From NCBI RefSeq assembly GCF_030815585.1, contig NZ_JAUSWY010000001.1, positions 3,162,001 to 3,226,000 on the forward strand: 64,000 nt of DNA, given 5' to 3'. The translations under genes were made by a program, and so were the position numbers. Source of the DNA: Arthrobacter pascens. Lineage in GTDB: Bacteria; Actinomycetota; Actinomycetes; Actinomycetales; Micrococcaceae. Below the pieces are notes generated by a model. It saw only the letters and a list, made by a program, of their open reading frames with translations. It made no database searches and had not been told where the DNA came from. Positions 35,766 to 45,113 of the stretch are shown piece by piece; the stretch's first letter is position 1, and the number at the start of each line of letters is the position of its first letter.

Positions 35766-37910
35766 ATGGTGAAATCCGGGCGTCGCAACAAGGATCTGTC
35801 GGCACAAGTTTTCCAGGCCGACATGGACGGCAATGCCCTCCTTGACGCCAACCCCGACGCCGTACTGGTGGTGGCAGCCGACGGCACCATCAGCCTGGCG
35901 AACTCCGCTGCCAGCAGGCTCTTCGGTATCTCGCGGGACGCGCTGATCGGTAGTGACCACCGGTTGCTGCTGTCCGAGGGGTTCCGGAAGGAAATCGTCC
36001 GGCTCTTCCAGCAGCTGCAGGAGCAGCCGGAGGAACCACTGCAGCCGCTGCTGGTGTACGGCACGGACAGTAACGGGACGGAGTTCCCCTCAGAGGTGGC
36101 CGGCTCCCTGCTGAATTACGGCAATCAAACCCAGCTGCTGGTTTCCTTCCGGAGCACCTCGCACCGGGAAGCCGCAGCCGCAGATCTGCGTGAGGCCCTG
36201 TCCCTGCTAACGGCCACTCTGGAATCCACGGCGGACGGCATCCTGGTGATCAACTCGGCGGGAAAGATTTCCGGACTCAACACCCAGTTCCTCACCATGT
36301 GGGGCATCCCGCCCGAGCTGATCCAGGCTGATACCAGGGAGCCAGTGATGAGTGTGGTGCTGTCCAAGGTCGTTGACCCGGAAGCCTTTCTGGCCCGGAT
36401 CAAGGAGGTGGAGGACAGTATGGCGGCGGAAAGCCATGACGTGCTGGATTTCCGGGACGGCCGGACGTTCGAAAGGTACTCGCGCCCCCAAAGAGTCGGC
36501 GACAGAATTGTGGGCAGGGTGTGGAGCTTCCGTGACGTCACTCCGCGCCGGCAAGCCCAGGAGCAGGCACAGCAGGCCATGCAGGACCTGGCCGCGCAGG
36601 CGGAACAGCTAAGGGCCATGGCGTTCCAGGATCCGCTGACCGGACTTGCCAACCGTGCGGTGTTCAACGACGGGCTGGCCGCGGCCCTGCTCGCACCGCG
36701 GCTCAAATCCGTGGACGTGCTCCTGATCGACTTGGACGACTTCAAGGAAGTCAACGACATCCTTGGACACCAGGCCGGTGATGACATGCTGATGGAAATG
36801 GCGCGCAGGCTCCGCGGCTGCGCTCCCACTGCCGACGTCGTGGCCCGGCTCGGCGGCGACGAGTTTGCGGTGCTGCTGACAGCCTGCCCTGACGCCGATG
36901 CCCTTGCCGCGTGCATTCTCCGGTGCCTGCGTGTGCCCCTGACCATCAACGGCACCGTGCTCCGGCCCAGCCTGAGCCTGGGGTTGGCATCCGTCAGCCA
37001 GGAGGCAATCGGGACGTCCGAGTTGCTGCGCCATGCGGACATCGCCATGTACGCGGCGAAGGCGGCGGGCAAGAACCGCTACCTGCGGTTCCATCCGGAC
37101 ATGATGACGGCGCTCATCCAGCGCACGGATATGGAGGCCGGACTGCAGCTGGCCATCCCCCGCAGGGAGATCTCCGTGGCCTTCCAGCCCATCGTGTCCC
37201 CGCGGATGGGCCAGGTGGTCCAAGTCGAGGCCCTGGCGCGGTGGGACCGCTACGGCGAACGCATCCCCCCGTCGGTCTTTGTTCCGATGGCAGAGCGCAG
37301 CGGGTTGATCAGCGAGATCGGTGCGGAGGTGATGGCCCTCAGCCTGGTGCAGCTTGCGCCGTGGCTGAAGGAGGACCTGTCGCGGTCGGTGGCCGTGAAT
37401 GTGTCCGGAGTCCAGCTGCTGGAACCGGATTTTGCCAGTCGGGTGCTGAGCCTCGCCGAGGCCAGCGGAGTTGGCGCCTACCAACTGGTCCTGGAGGTCA
37501 CGGAGAGTGTATTTTTCGACGCCGACTGCAGCCTGATCCAACAGCTCAGCAGCCTGCGCGAGGCGGGCGTCCGGGTTGCCCTGGATGACTTCGGCACCGG
37601 ATACTCCTCGCTGGGCCGGCTGCAGGACCTGCCGGTGGACACTGTGAAGATCGACAAGACCTTTGTCTCCATGGTGCGGACCGGAGCTGAACGCCTCCCT
37701 ATCCTCAGTTCGATGATCAACATGGCGCACAGCCTGGGCCTGACGGTCACGGCCGAGGGCGTCGAGACCGTGGCTCAGGCCGACTACCTGACGGCCCTGG
37801 ACTGCGATTCGCTGCAGGGCTACCTGTTTTCCCTGCCGGAAACCGGAGCCCGGCTTGAGCTGGCCGTGCAGCAGGCTCAAGAGGCGATTGACGCGCTGAA
37901 GAACCGGTAA
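35766..37910 (+). CDS. PAS-PAS-GGDEF-EAL cyclic-di-GMP signalling protein
   Basis: 714-residue soluble protein. Two PAS-like sensors (about residues 15-125 and 150-260) are followed by a helical linker. A diguanylate cyclase domain has canonical GGDEF at 363-367, and a phosphodiesterase domain has EALARW at 488, LEVTES, DDFGTGYSS from 607, KIDKTF and AEGVE. Both active sites look intact, so it may make or degrade c-di-GMP depending on the PAS state. The product-inhibition RxxD site is absent (PTAD before the domain). Start ATG 35766 follows GGGGGTGG. Alone in its transcript. Confidence 0.93.
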   Translation: MVKSGRRNKDLSAQVFQADMDGNALLDANPDAVLVVAADGTISLANSAASRLFGISRDALIGSDHRLLLSEGFRKEIVRLFQQLQEQPEEPLQPLLVYGTDSNGTEFPSEVAGSLLNYGNQTQLLVSFRSTSHREAAAADLREALSLLTATLESTADGILVINSAGKISGLNTQFLTMWGIPPELIQADTREPVMSVVLSKVVDPEAFLARIKEVEDSMAAESHDVLDFRDGRTFERYSRPQRVGDRIVGRVWSFRDVTPRRQAQEQAQQAMQDLAAQAEQLRAMAFQDPLTGLANRAVFNDGLAAALLAPRLKSVDVLLIDLDDFKEVNDILGHQAGDDMLMEMARRLRGCAPTADVVARLGGDEFAVLLTACPDADALAACILRCLRVPLTINGTVLRPSLSLGLASVSQEAIGTSELLRHADIAMYAAKAAGKNRYLRFHPDMMTALIQRTDMEAGLQLAIPRREISVAFQPIVSPRMGQVVQVEALARWDRYGERIPPSVFVPMAERSGLISEIGAEVMALSLVQLAPWLKEDLSRSVAVNVSGVQLLEPDFASRVLSLAEASGVGAYQLVLEVTESVFFDADCSLIQQLSSLREAGVRVALDDFGTGYSSLGRLQDLPVDTVKIDKTFVSMVRTGAERLPILSSMINMAHSLGLTVTAEGVETVAQADYLTALDCDSLQGYLFSLPETGARLELAVQQAQEAIDALKNR

Positions 37911-37913
37911 GGA

Positions 37914-38350
37914 CTAGGCCTGGCGGTTGGCCACGCCGAGTGCCTTGGCGCCTTTGCGGACCATTTCGATCCGCAGGCCGCGGGTGGCGGCCGTTATTTC
38001 GGCCACCAGCGCCGGGTCTGCCTTCATGGGTGAACCGTGATCAAAGGGAGGTTCCGGGTCGTACTCGATGGCCAATTGGGTGCGGCGGGCGGTTTCGTCG
38101 CCATAGAGTTCGGCTGCGAGCACGAACGCGAAGTCGGCACAAACAGCACGTCAGCGGGAGGACAGTCTTCCAACATAGTGGTGGGCACGATGCACCATCC
38201 ACCGTCGGTGCTGACCGGGTCCAGATCGTGCCACGCCAGATGGACCCGGGCGTTCGGAATCTTCGAGAAAACCTGGGCGGGCCCGGTGAAATCCAGCTGC
38301 GTGACACTGGGAAACAGCAGCACAACAACGTTCAAGGGGGCATCGGTCAT
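37914..38350 (-). pseudogene. DJ-1/PfpI family gene with a large internal deletion
   Basis: The N-terminal half (MTDAPLNVVVLLFPSVTQLDFTGP to ADVLFVP) and the C-terminal end (VLAAELYGDETARRTQLAIEY with PEPPFDHGSP) of a DJ-1/PfpI protein are both recognisable. They are in different frames and join near 38130. About 85 residues are missing, including the nucleophile-elbow Cys. The remnant spans 145 codons against about 230 for the family. It is therefore a pseudogene rather than a sequencing slip. GGAGGA precedes the old ATG. Confidence 0.85.
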
Positions 38351-38407
38351 TCCTCCACCCTATCCAAGTGCCGCGTTTGAGCACCCGGAACGAGGACAAT
38401 GAAAACC

Positions 38408-39742
38408 ATGGACGTCGTTGTGATTGAAACACCGCCGCTCGGAGACCGCAGCTATCTGGTTCACGACGGCCAGGTGGCGCTTGTCATCGACCCGCAGCGG
38501 GACACGGACAGGGTTGAAACGGCCGCCGCAGAGGCCGGTGTGCGGATCACCCACGTCGCCGAAACGCACCTGCACAACGACTACCTCACCGGTGGCCTCG
38601 TTCTGGCCGGCGCCCACGGCGCGTGGTACCTGGTTAACCCGGCAGCCGCCGTCGGGTTTGAACACCGGCCAATAGCCGACGGCGATACAGTCCAGGTGGG
38701 CAGGCTCACCGTGAAGGCGGTGGCCACGCCCGGCCACACCCACCATCACCTCTCCTATGTGGTCACCGACGGCGACCAGCAAGCGGTGTTTTCGGGCGGC
38801 AGCCTGCTGTACGGATCGGTAGGACGGACTGACCTCGTGGCCCCCGAAGACACCGAGCAGCTCACACGTGACCAGTACACGTCGGTCCGCCGTCTGGTGA
38901 AGGAGGCCGGGCCGGAGGCAGCCCTGTACCCCACGCATGGCTTCGGCTCGTTCTGTTCGTCCGGTCCGGCGTCGGGCGCACACGAATCCACCATCGCGCA
39001 GCAGCTGGAAACCAACCACGCCCTGACCGATCCGGACGAGGACCACTTTGTGCGGGAGCTGATCGCCAACCTCACGGCGTACCCGTCCTACTACGCGCAC
39101 ATGGCGCCGGCCAACATCCAGGGCCCGGGTCCGGCGGACCTCACCGTCCCGGAATCGCTTGATCCTGCCGAACTCTCGCGCAGGCTGGAGGACGGCGAGT
39201 GGGTGGTGGATCTGCGCAACCGGGTGGCGTTCGCCAGCAGCCATCTACAGGGCTCAGTCAGCTTCGAATACGGCCGCGGATCCAGCTTCACCGCCTACCT
39301 GGGGTGGGTCCTGCCCTGGGGCCGGCAGCTCACCCTGGTGGGCGGACGCACGGACGTTGAGAAGGCCATCCGGGACCTCTCGCGCATCGGCATCGACTCC
39401 CCCGACGCAGCGCTGGGGACGGAACCGGAGGCACTCGCCGTAGGAACCGCCGTCGTGTCCTATCCGCGGGTGGGCTGGGAGGAAATGCTGCGCCAGCGCA
39501 GCGACGGGGACGTGGTGCTGGACGTCCGGCGCACTGACGAGTACGACGCCGGCCACCTCGCCGGCGCCGTGAACATTCCGCTGCATGAGCTGCTGAAGCG
39601 GATGGAGGAGGTACCCGGCGGCAAGGTATGGGTCCACTGCGAGTCAGGCTACCGGTCGGGGGTTGCCGCAAGCCTGCTGCAGCGCGCCGGCAGGGACGTG
39701 GTCCACGTGGACGCGAAGTTCCGGTCCCAGACGACTTCTTGA
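38408..39742 (+). CDS. Metallo-beta-lactamase/rhodanese fusion, persulfide dioxygenase-like
   Basis: About 444 residues. The N-terminal MBL domain has THLHNDYLTGG, the second metal ligand in GHTHHH and later THGFGSFC, as in ETHE1/CstB-type sulfur dioxygenases, where HxHxD(Y/H) binds iron. Two rhodanese domains follow: one around residues 255-320 without a catalytic Cys and one at the C-terminus with active-loop HCESGYRSG. It would oxidise or transfer persulfide sulfur in sulfide detoxification. Start could be 38399 or 38408; GAGGA is 2 bases from the first and 11 from the second. No CsoR/CstR regulator is seen. Confidence 0.88.
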   Translation: MDVVVIETPPLGDRSYLVHDGQVALVIDPQRDTDRVETAAAEAGVRITHVAETHLHNDYLTGGLVLAGAHGAWYLVNPAAAVGFEHRPIADGDTVQVGRLTVKAVATPGHTHHHLSYVVTDGDQQAVFSGGSLLYGSVGRTDLVAPEDTEQLTRDQYTSVRRLVKEAGPEAALYPTHGFGSFCSSGPASGAHESTIAQQLETNHALTDPDEDHFVRELIANLTAYPSYYAHMAPANIQGPGPADLTVPESLDPAELSRRLEDGEWVVDLRNRVAFASSHLQGSVSFEYGRGSSFTAYLGWVLPWGRQLTLVGGRTDVEKAIRDLSRIGIDSPDAALGTEPEALAVGTAVVSYPRVGWEEMLRQRSDGDVVLDVRRTDEYDAGHLAGAVNIPLHELLKRMEEVPGGKVWVHCESGYRSGVAASLLQRAGRDVVHVDAKFRSQTTS

Positions 39743-39846
39743 CGTGAGGGATATCATAGCCTTGCGTCTGCACTCTGGTCTCGGGTGGCCAATTCCCGGT
39801 TAAACCTGGTCTTGGGTGAATGGCGCACCTAGGGGGAGGGATCCGC

Positions 39847-42800
39847 GTGTCTCAGACTGGTCTCCTGGCGCGGCGGCCAGGGAAGCGGCCCAGTATCGGT
39901 AGCAGCAAGGCGACGCTGGGATGGCTGATCTTGCTGACTGCTGTGGTGCTGGCTGTGATCGGGCTGTACTTAGCTGCCAACAGCGGCACCCCTCCGGCGC
40001 TGGTGGCCGGCGACTTTTCCATCCTTGTGGCGGCCCTGCTGGCCGGCGCCAGCTGCAGCCGGGCAGCGTTGCGCGGCGGCGTGAACGCCCGCGCCTGGGC
40101 GTTCATGGCGGCGGCTGCCTACGTCTGGGCAGCAGGGATGGCGGTCTACACCTTCTACGGCCTCGCCTACAACAACGTCTATCCTTTCCCGTCGTTGGCG
40201 GATGCCCTGTTCCTGTCATATTCGGTGCCGGCCGCCGTCGCCCTTTTCACCTTCAAACGGCGCAGCGGCAGCCGGGTGGCCCTGTTCCGGACAGTCATGG
40301 ATGCCGCCGTCATAGCCGGCTCGGTCCTGGTGGTCAGCTGGTTCACGGCTCTGGGGCCCGTCTTCAGCTCCGGGAGCGGCGATCTCCTCACCTGGCTGAC
40401 AAACCTGGGGTATCCGGTGGTGGATGTGGTCATCACGTCCCTGGTCCTGGTGCTGGCGATGCGCAGGCACGGCGAACGGCTGCCGTGGCTGTGCTTCGGC
40501 GGCGGGCTGCTGCTCCTCACCGTCACTGACACCATTTACGTCCGGCTGACCTTCGAGGGCATCTTTGGTGTCACAGGCTCGCCCTTGGCCCTGGGATGGG
40601 TCTCGGCGTTCCTGCTGATTGCAGTGGCACCGCTGATGCCGTTTGAAGAGAAGCCGGGACCGGACCGGAAGGCCTATGCGCTGGCGCTGGAGCTGCTCCC
40701 GTACGTTCCCATGATGGCCGCCGTGGCCCTGTTTGCAGCGCCGCACGTTCACGAGCTGAGTCCCTTCCTGCTGGTGGCGGGCAGGGCAACAGTGGTTTTC
40801 ATACTGGTGCGGCAGGTGCTGATCATCATTGAGAACATCACCCTGACCAGCGGCCTGGAGCAGCAAGTCGCGGCCCGCACCGCGGAGCTGGAAGGACTTG
40901 GCGCGATCGTCAATGCGTCGGCCGACGCCATCCTGGCCACCACTCCGGAGGGCATCATCACCAGCTGGAACGCGGGCGCCGAACGGCAGTACGGGTACAC
41001 AGCCGAGGAAGTGATCGGACGCGATGGGAGCTTCCTCCTGGTGCCTGGCAACTGGGACCGCGACATGGAGGCTTTCCAGCAGCTCGCCGAAGGCCGGGGA
41101 GCCATAAGGCACGAGACTGAGCACCTGAAGAAGGACGGGACCGCCATTCCGGTGTCCCTGACCATCTCCCCCATCCGCGACGCCGGGCAGCTCCGCGGCA
41201 TCGCCACCATCGCCCGTGACATCACGCAGCGCCGGGCCGCGGAACTGGAGCTGCAGGCCGCCCGGGAGGCCGCACTGGAATCCAGCCGGCTGAAGTCCGA
41301 ATTCCTGGCCACCATGAGCCACGAGATCCGCACGCCCATGAATGGGGTGGTGGGGCTGACCGCCCTGCTGCTGGCCACCCCCCTCGACGAGACCCAGAAG
41401 CAGTACGCACAAGGTGTCAAGGGTGCCGGCGAGGCATTGCTCGGACTCATCAACGACATCCTGGACTTCTCCAAGCTGGAGGCCGGCAAGGTGGACCTGG
41501 ACGTCAGGCCCTTCGATCCGCGGCTCCTGGTGGAGGAAGTGGCCGGGCTGCTCGCTGAGGCCGCGCAGGCCAAGCAGCTGGAACTCATTGCCTATTGCGA
41601 TCCGGAAGTTCCGGCCCTGCTGTCCGGTGATTCCGGCCGGATCCGCCAGATTCTCCTGAACCTGACCTCCAACGCGGTGAAGTTCACGTCCTCCGGCGAG
41701 GTGTCCATCCGGGTCCGGGCGGAGGTCCAGGAGGATGGCAGCGCAATTGTGCGCTTCGACGTCAGCGATACCGGCATCGGCATTGATCCGGCCCACCACT
41801 CACGGCTTTTCGAGTCATTTTCCCAGGCGGACGCCTCCACCACACGGCGATACGGCGGCACCGGACTGGGGCTGGCCATCTGCAGGCGGCTCACGGAGGC
41901 AATGGGCGGGGAGATAGGGCTGAAGAGCCAACTGCAGGAAGGCAGCACGTTCTGGTTCTGCATACCCCTGCCGGTGGTCACCGGCTCCAGCGCCCCCGCC
42001 CCGGCCGCCGGTTTCCTGAACGGGCTGAGGGTGCTGGTGGTGGATGACAACGCCACCAACCGCCTGGTGCTGGAATCCCAGCTGCGCGGCTGGCGCCTGC
42101 GGCCGGAGGCGGTGCCGGATGCCCAGTCCGCCCTGGCCCGAGCCCGGGAGGCGGCCGCTGCCGGAGAGCCCTTCGACATCGCGGTCCTGGACCTCTGCAT
42201 GCCGGACACGGACGGCCTGGAACTGGCACGCGAGCTCAAGGCCGACGCCGGCCTGGCGGACATCGAGCTGATCATGCTCACCTCCACTATGCAGGTCAAC
42301 CCGGCAGAGGTTTCCGAGGCCGGGGTCCGTGAATGGCTGATGAAACCGGTGCGCAGCTCCGAGTTGTACAACCGCCTGGTCCGTCTGATGTCCGCCCACG
42401 AACCGGGGGCCACAGGAATGTCCGGAGCGAAGACTCCTGCCGCGGGGTCCGGATCCGCGGCGCTTTTACCGGCAGCGCCAGCCGAACCGTCCGCGCAGGC
42501 CGTGCCCTCCCGGGGCCGTGTCCTGGTGGTGGAGGACAACGAGGTCAACCAGCTGGTGGCCCGGGCAACGGTGACGAAGTTGGGCTACGCGGTGGACGTC
42601 GTTGCCGATGGCTCCGAGGCCGTCTCCGCCACGACCACCACCCAATATGCCGCGATCCTGATGGATTGCCACATGCCGGTCATGGACGGTTTCGATGCCA
42701 CCAGGGTCATCCGCAGCCGCGACGGAAAACACAGCCGCCTCCCCATCATTGCCATGACCGCGGGGGCCTTGTACGGTGACCGTGAACGCTGCCTCGCCGC

Positions 42801-43254
42801 GGGCATGGATGACTACCTCGCCAAGCCTGTGGACGCGGCTGAGCTTGAGGCTGCCTTGACCCGCTGGATTCCCGAGCCGGCCGCGGAAACTTCCCGGCCG
42901 CCGTCGGTGGATCCGGACCGGCTTGCCATCCTGCGTGAGCTCGGCCCCGCGGACGGCCGGGGCCTGCTGCCAGCGACCGCAGATGCGTTCCGGCGGGACG
43001 TCCCCGCACGGCTTGCCTCACTCCGCGAGGCCGTGAACGACGGCGGCGGGCAGGCGTTGGTGCGGGCCGCCCACGTCCTCAAGGGGGCGGCAGCCAACAT
43101 CGGCGCCACGGCCGTGGCCGGCCTGTGCCAGGAGCTGGAAGGGATTGGCCGCAACGGAAACCACGACGACGGCCCACAACTGGTCAGCAGGCTCGAGGCA
43201 GAGCTGGCGCTGGTGGACGCGGAACTGGATGAGGCGCTGGCGGTGGCGCGGTGA
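39847..43254 (+). CDS. Hybrid sensor histidine kinase with two receivers and HPt
   Basis: 1135-residue membrane kinase. About eight N-terminal helices (residues 25-320) form a MASE-like sensor. A PAS domain follows, then HisKA with His492 (SHEIRTPMNG) and HATPase (DTGIGI, GGTGLGLAI). Two receiver domains follow, with Asp782 and Asp940 as likely phosphoacceptors, and a C-terminal HPt with His1076 (AAHVLKGAAANIGA). All phosphorelay residues are present. GTG at 39847, 5 bases after GGGGGAGGG, is preferred to ATG 39820. Its stop overlaps the start of a REC-GGDEF gene (GTGA), the likely output of the relay. Confidence 0.93.
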   Translation: MSQTGLLARRPGKRPSIGSSKATLGWLILLTAVVLAVIGLYLAANSGTPPALVAGDFSILVAALLAGASCSRAALRGGVNARAWAFMAAAAYVWAAGMAVYTFYGLAYNNVYPFPSLADALFLSYSVPAAVALFTFKRRSGSRVALFRTVMDAAVIAGSVLVVSWFTALGPVFSSGSGDLLTWLTNLGYPVVDVVITSLVLVLAMRRHGERLPWLCFGGGLLLLTVTDTIYVRLTFEGIFGVTGSPLALGWVSAFLLIAVAPLMPFEEKPGPDRKAYALALELLPYVPMMAAVALFAAPHVHELSPFLLVAGRATVVFILVRQVLIIIENITLTSGLEQQVAARTAELEGLGAIVNASADAILATTPEGIITSWNAGAERQYGYTAEEVIGRDGSFLLVPGNWDRDMEAFQQLAEGRGAIRHETEHLKKDGTAIPVSLTISPIRDAGQLRGIATIARDITQRRAAELELQAAREAALESSRLKSEFLATMSHEIRTPMNGVVGLTALLLATPLDETQKQYAQGVKGAGEALLGLINDILDFSKLEAGKVDLDVRPFDPRLLVEEVAGLLAEAAQAKQLELIAYCDPEVPALLSGDSGRIRQILLNLTSNAVKFTSSGEVSIRVRAEVQEDGSAIVRFDVSDTGIGIDPAHHSRLFESFSQADASTTRRYGGTGLGLAICRRLTEAMGGEIGLKSQLQEGSTFWFCIPLPVVTGSSAPAPAAGFLNGLRVLVVDDNATNRLVLESQLRGWRLRPEAVPDAQSALARAREAAAAGEPFDIAVLDLCMPDTDGLELARELKADAGLADIELIMLTSTMQVNPAEVSEAGVREWLMKPVRSSELYNRLVRLMSAHEPGATGMSGAKTPAAGSGSAALLPAAPAEPSAQAVPSRGRVLVVEDNEVNQLVARATVTKLGYAVDVVADGSEAVSATTTTQYAAILMDCHMPVMDGFDATRVIRSRDGKHSRLPIIAMTAGALYGDRERCLAAGMDDYLAKPVDAAELEAALTRWIPEPAAETSRPPSVDPDRLAILRELGPADGRGLLPATADAFRRDVPARLASLREAVNDGGGQALVRAAHVLKGAAANIGATAVAGLCQELEGIGRNGNHDDGPQLVSRLEAELALVDAELDEALAVAR

Positions 43255-44159
43255 AAGTCCTGGTGGCGGACGACGATCCGGGCTCGCTCCTGGTGGCCAA
43301 AGCCGCCGTCGAAAGTTATGGGCATTTCTGCCTGGCGGCGGCGGACGGCGACGAAGCGTGGGCGCTGTACCTGGCGCACCAGCCGGACGTGGTGGTCACG
43401 GATTGGATGATGCCCGGGATGGACGGGCTGGCGCTGTGCCGGGCCATCCGGGCGCGCGAGGCGGAGCTGTACACGTACATCGTGCTGCTGACCTCGCAGG
43501 GCTCCCGGGACGATGTGCTGGCCGGACTGGAGGCCGGCGCTGATGACTATGTCACCAAGCCGCTGGACCCGTTTGTGATGCACACCCGGCTGCTGGTGGC
43601 GCTGCGGGTGACCACGCTGCACGCCGATCTGGCGCACTACCGCAAGGTGCTCTCGCACCAGGCGCGGACCGATCCCCTCACCGGGCTGCACAACCGGCTG
43701 AAACTGTCCGAGGACCTGGAACAGCTGCACGCGCGCAGCCACCGGTATGCGGAGGGCTACTGCCTGGCCATGTGCGACGTCGACAACTTCAAGAGCTACA
43801 ACGACATATACGGCCACCAGGCGGGCGACCTTGCGCTGCGGGCTGTGGCTGCGGCGCTGGTCGGCCAGGCGCGGAAGACCGACGGCGTGTACAGGTTCGG
43901 CGGCGAGGAATTCCTCCTGGTCCTGCCGAACCAGACACAGGCCGGCGCCGGGGCGTTTATGGAACGGGCGTTGAACCGTGTTCGGAAGCTGGAGATCGCG
44001 CATTCCGGGGATCCTTTAGGGCAGCTGACGCTCAGCGCGGGGATTTCGGCTTTCACGGCGGAGCACCGTGTGGGCGCCGAGCAACTGCTGGGCGAAGCCG
44101 ACGCCGCGCTCTACGCAGCCAAGGCCGCCGGCAGGAACCGCGTGGAACTGGCCCGGTAG
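43251..44159 (+). CDS. REC-GGDEF response-regulator diguanylate cyclase
   Basis: 302-residue PleD/WspR-like protein. The receiver has the acidic pair ADDDP, phosphoacceptor Asp51 (VVTDWMMPGMDG) and Lys in DDYVTKPLD. The cyclase has GGEEF at 217-221, and RKTD five residues earlier, an intact RxxD inhibitory site. It therefore should synthesise c-di-GMP when phosphorylated and be product-inhibited. The 4-base overlap with the hybrid kinase implies direct pairing. Contrast with the GGDEF-EAL protein upstream, which lacks the inhibitory Arg. Confidence 0.93.
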   Translation: MKVLVADDDPGSLLVAKAAVESYGHFCLAAADGDEAWALYLAHQPDVVVTDWMMPGMDGLALCRAIRAREAELYTYIVLLTSQGSRDDVLAGLEAGADDYVTKPLDPFVMHTRLLVALRVTTLHADLAHYRKVLSHQARTDPLTGLHNRLKLSEDLEQLHARSHRYAEGYCLAMCDVDNFKSYNDIYGHQAGDLALRAVAAALVGQARKTDGVYRFGGEEFLLVLPNQTQAGAGAFMERALNRVRKLEIAHSGDPLGQLTLSAGISAFTAEHRVGAEQLLGEADAALYAAKAAGRNRVELAR

Positions 44160-44174
44160 CATGGGCCCGCGCGG

Positions 44175-44720
44175 CTAGGCTGCCTTTTTGCGTGCGGACT
44201 TAGCCTGGGCGGGCTTTGACTGGGCAGGCTGGTTCCGGGCTGGCTTCTGGGCTGACTGGTTCTGGGCGGGCTGGTTCGCTGCAAGCTGCTTCACTGCAGA
44301 CTTAGTCTCGGCTGGCTGAGTTTCGGCAGGCTTGTCCTGTACAGGTTCCTCCCGCACCGCATCAATTTGTGCCGTGTCGTCCTGGCCTGTGCTGTTCTGA
44401 GCCGGGTTGTCCTGCACCATGTTGTCCTGGACCAGAGCGTCCTGTGCCGCCTCGCCGTGAGCCAACTGGACCAGTTCGTACTGGCGGTTGCGCCGCCAGC
44501 GGCGGACCAGGTCAATGGCTGCCATCACTCCGGCGAGCGGGGTAATGACTGCGGCCATGTAGACGAACAGCATCCAGGTCAGGGTGGCGATGGGCGGATT
44601 GCCGTCGTTCAGCATGGACAGGCCACCCACCAGGCCAACGGCCCAGAAAAGCAGGACAGCAATGAGCACCGCGGCTGCGGGGAAATACTGGTTTCGTACG
44701 ATTTTCTTCAGGGTTTCCAT
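44175..44720 (-). CDS. Membrane protein with Gln/Ala/Pro-rich repetitive tail
   Basis: 181-residue protein with two N-terminal helices (PAAAVLIAVLLFWAVGLVGG and LTWMLFVYMAAVITPLAGVMAA). A basic segment RRWRRNRQ follows, then a long charged tail made of imperfect pentads such as NQPAQ and QDNxA/V. The tail ends in a Lys/Ala-rich stretch (AKSARKKAA) reminiscent of nucleic-acid-binding tails. No family recognised. Convergent with the REC-GGDEF gene. AGGAGGTAA precedes the ATG. Confidence 0.7.
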   Translation of the reverse strand: METLKKIVRNQYFPAAAVLIAVLLFWAVGLVGGLSMLNDGNPPIATLTWMLFVYMAAVITPLAGVMAAIDLVRRWRRNRQYELVQLAHGEAAQDALVQDNMVQDNPAQNSTGQDDTAQIDAVREEPVQDKPAETQPAETKSAVKQLAANQPAQNQSAQKPARNQPAQSKPAQAKSARKKAA

Positions 44721-45113
44721 ACATTACCTCCTGACTGTCCGGGGCGGGGTGAGAGCCGCTCAAGATCAGTATGCGGCTGACAGGGGGAGGAATCGCGCAA
44801 CACGCAGAGGCACGTGATGAACCTAACTTTGGGCCGCGTTTTGGGGGCCTTTTGGGCCACTGTTGGATGCCCCGACGGCACCGTCGTTTACACCGCCCGG
44901 AATGCGTATCATTTGAGTGATTGGGAGAACGTCGAGGCCGGATTCACGCGGGCCGCGCGTGGCCGCGTGCTCAAAAGTTACGCATTTGCGGCTGGCATCC
45001 GGCTACCCAAGCAGGGAGCAGAGTCTTCCCCAACGCCACTCCTGGGAATACCGTAGGACCTGTCCGGCCGCCGCCGGCCCGAACCAACCGTTGGCACCAA
45101 TCTGGAGGTCCCC
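44721..45113. other. 393-base gap with no recognised gene
   Basis: Contains the ribosome-binding site of the minus-strand membrane protein on its left and the upstream region of the reductase on its right. Open frames here have no family resemblance. A GGAGG lies at 45104-45108 for the downstream gene. No repeat or strong hairpin stood out. Confidence 0.4.

Noticed and set aside
40216..41799. 527-codon minus-strand ORF
   Set aside because: Antisense shadow of the hybrid histidine kinase.
44814..45056. 80-codon plus-strand ORF in the gap before the RibD-like gene
   Set aside because: No ribosome-binding site of note, no family resemblance and no supporting neighbour.
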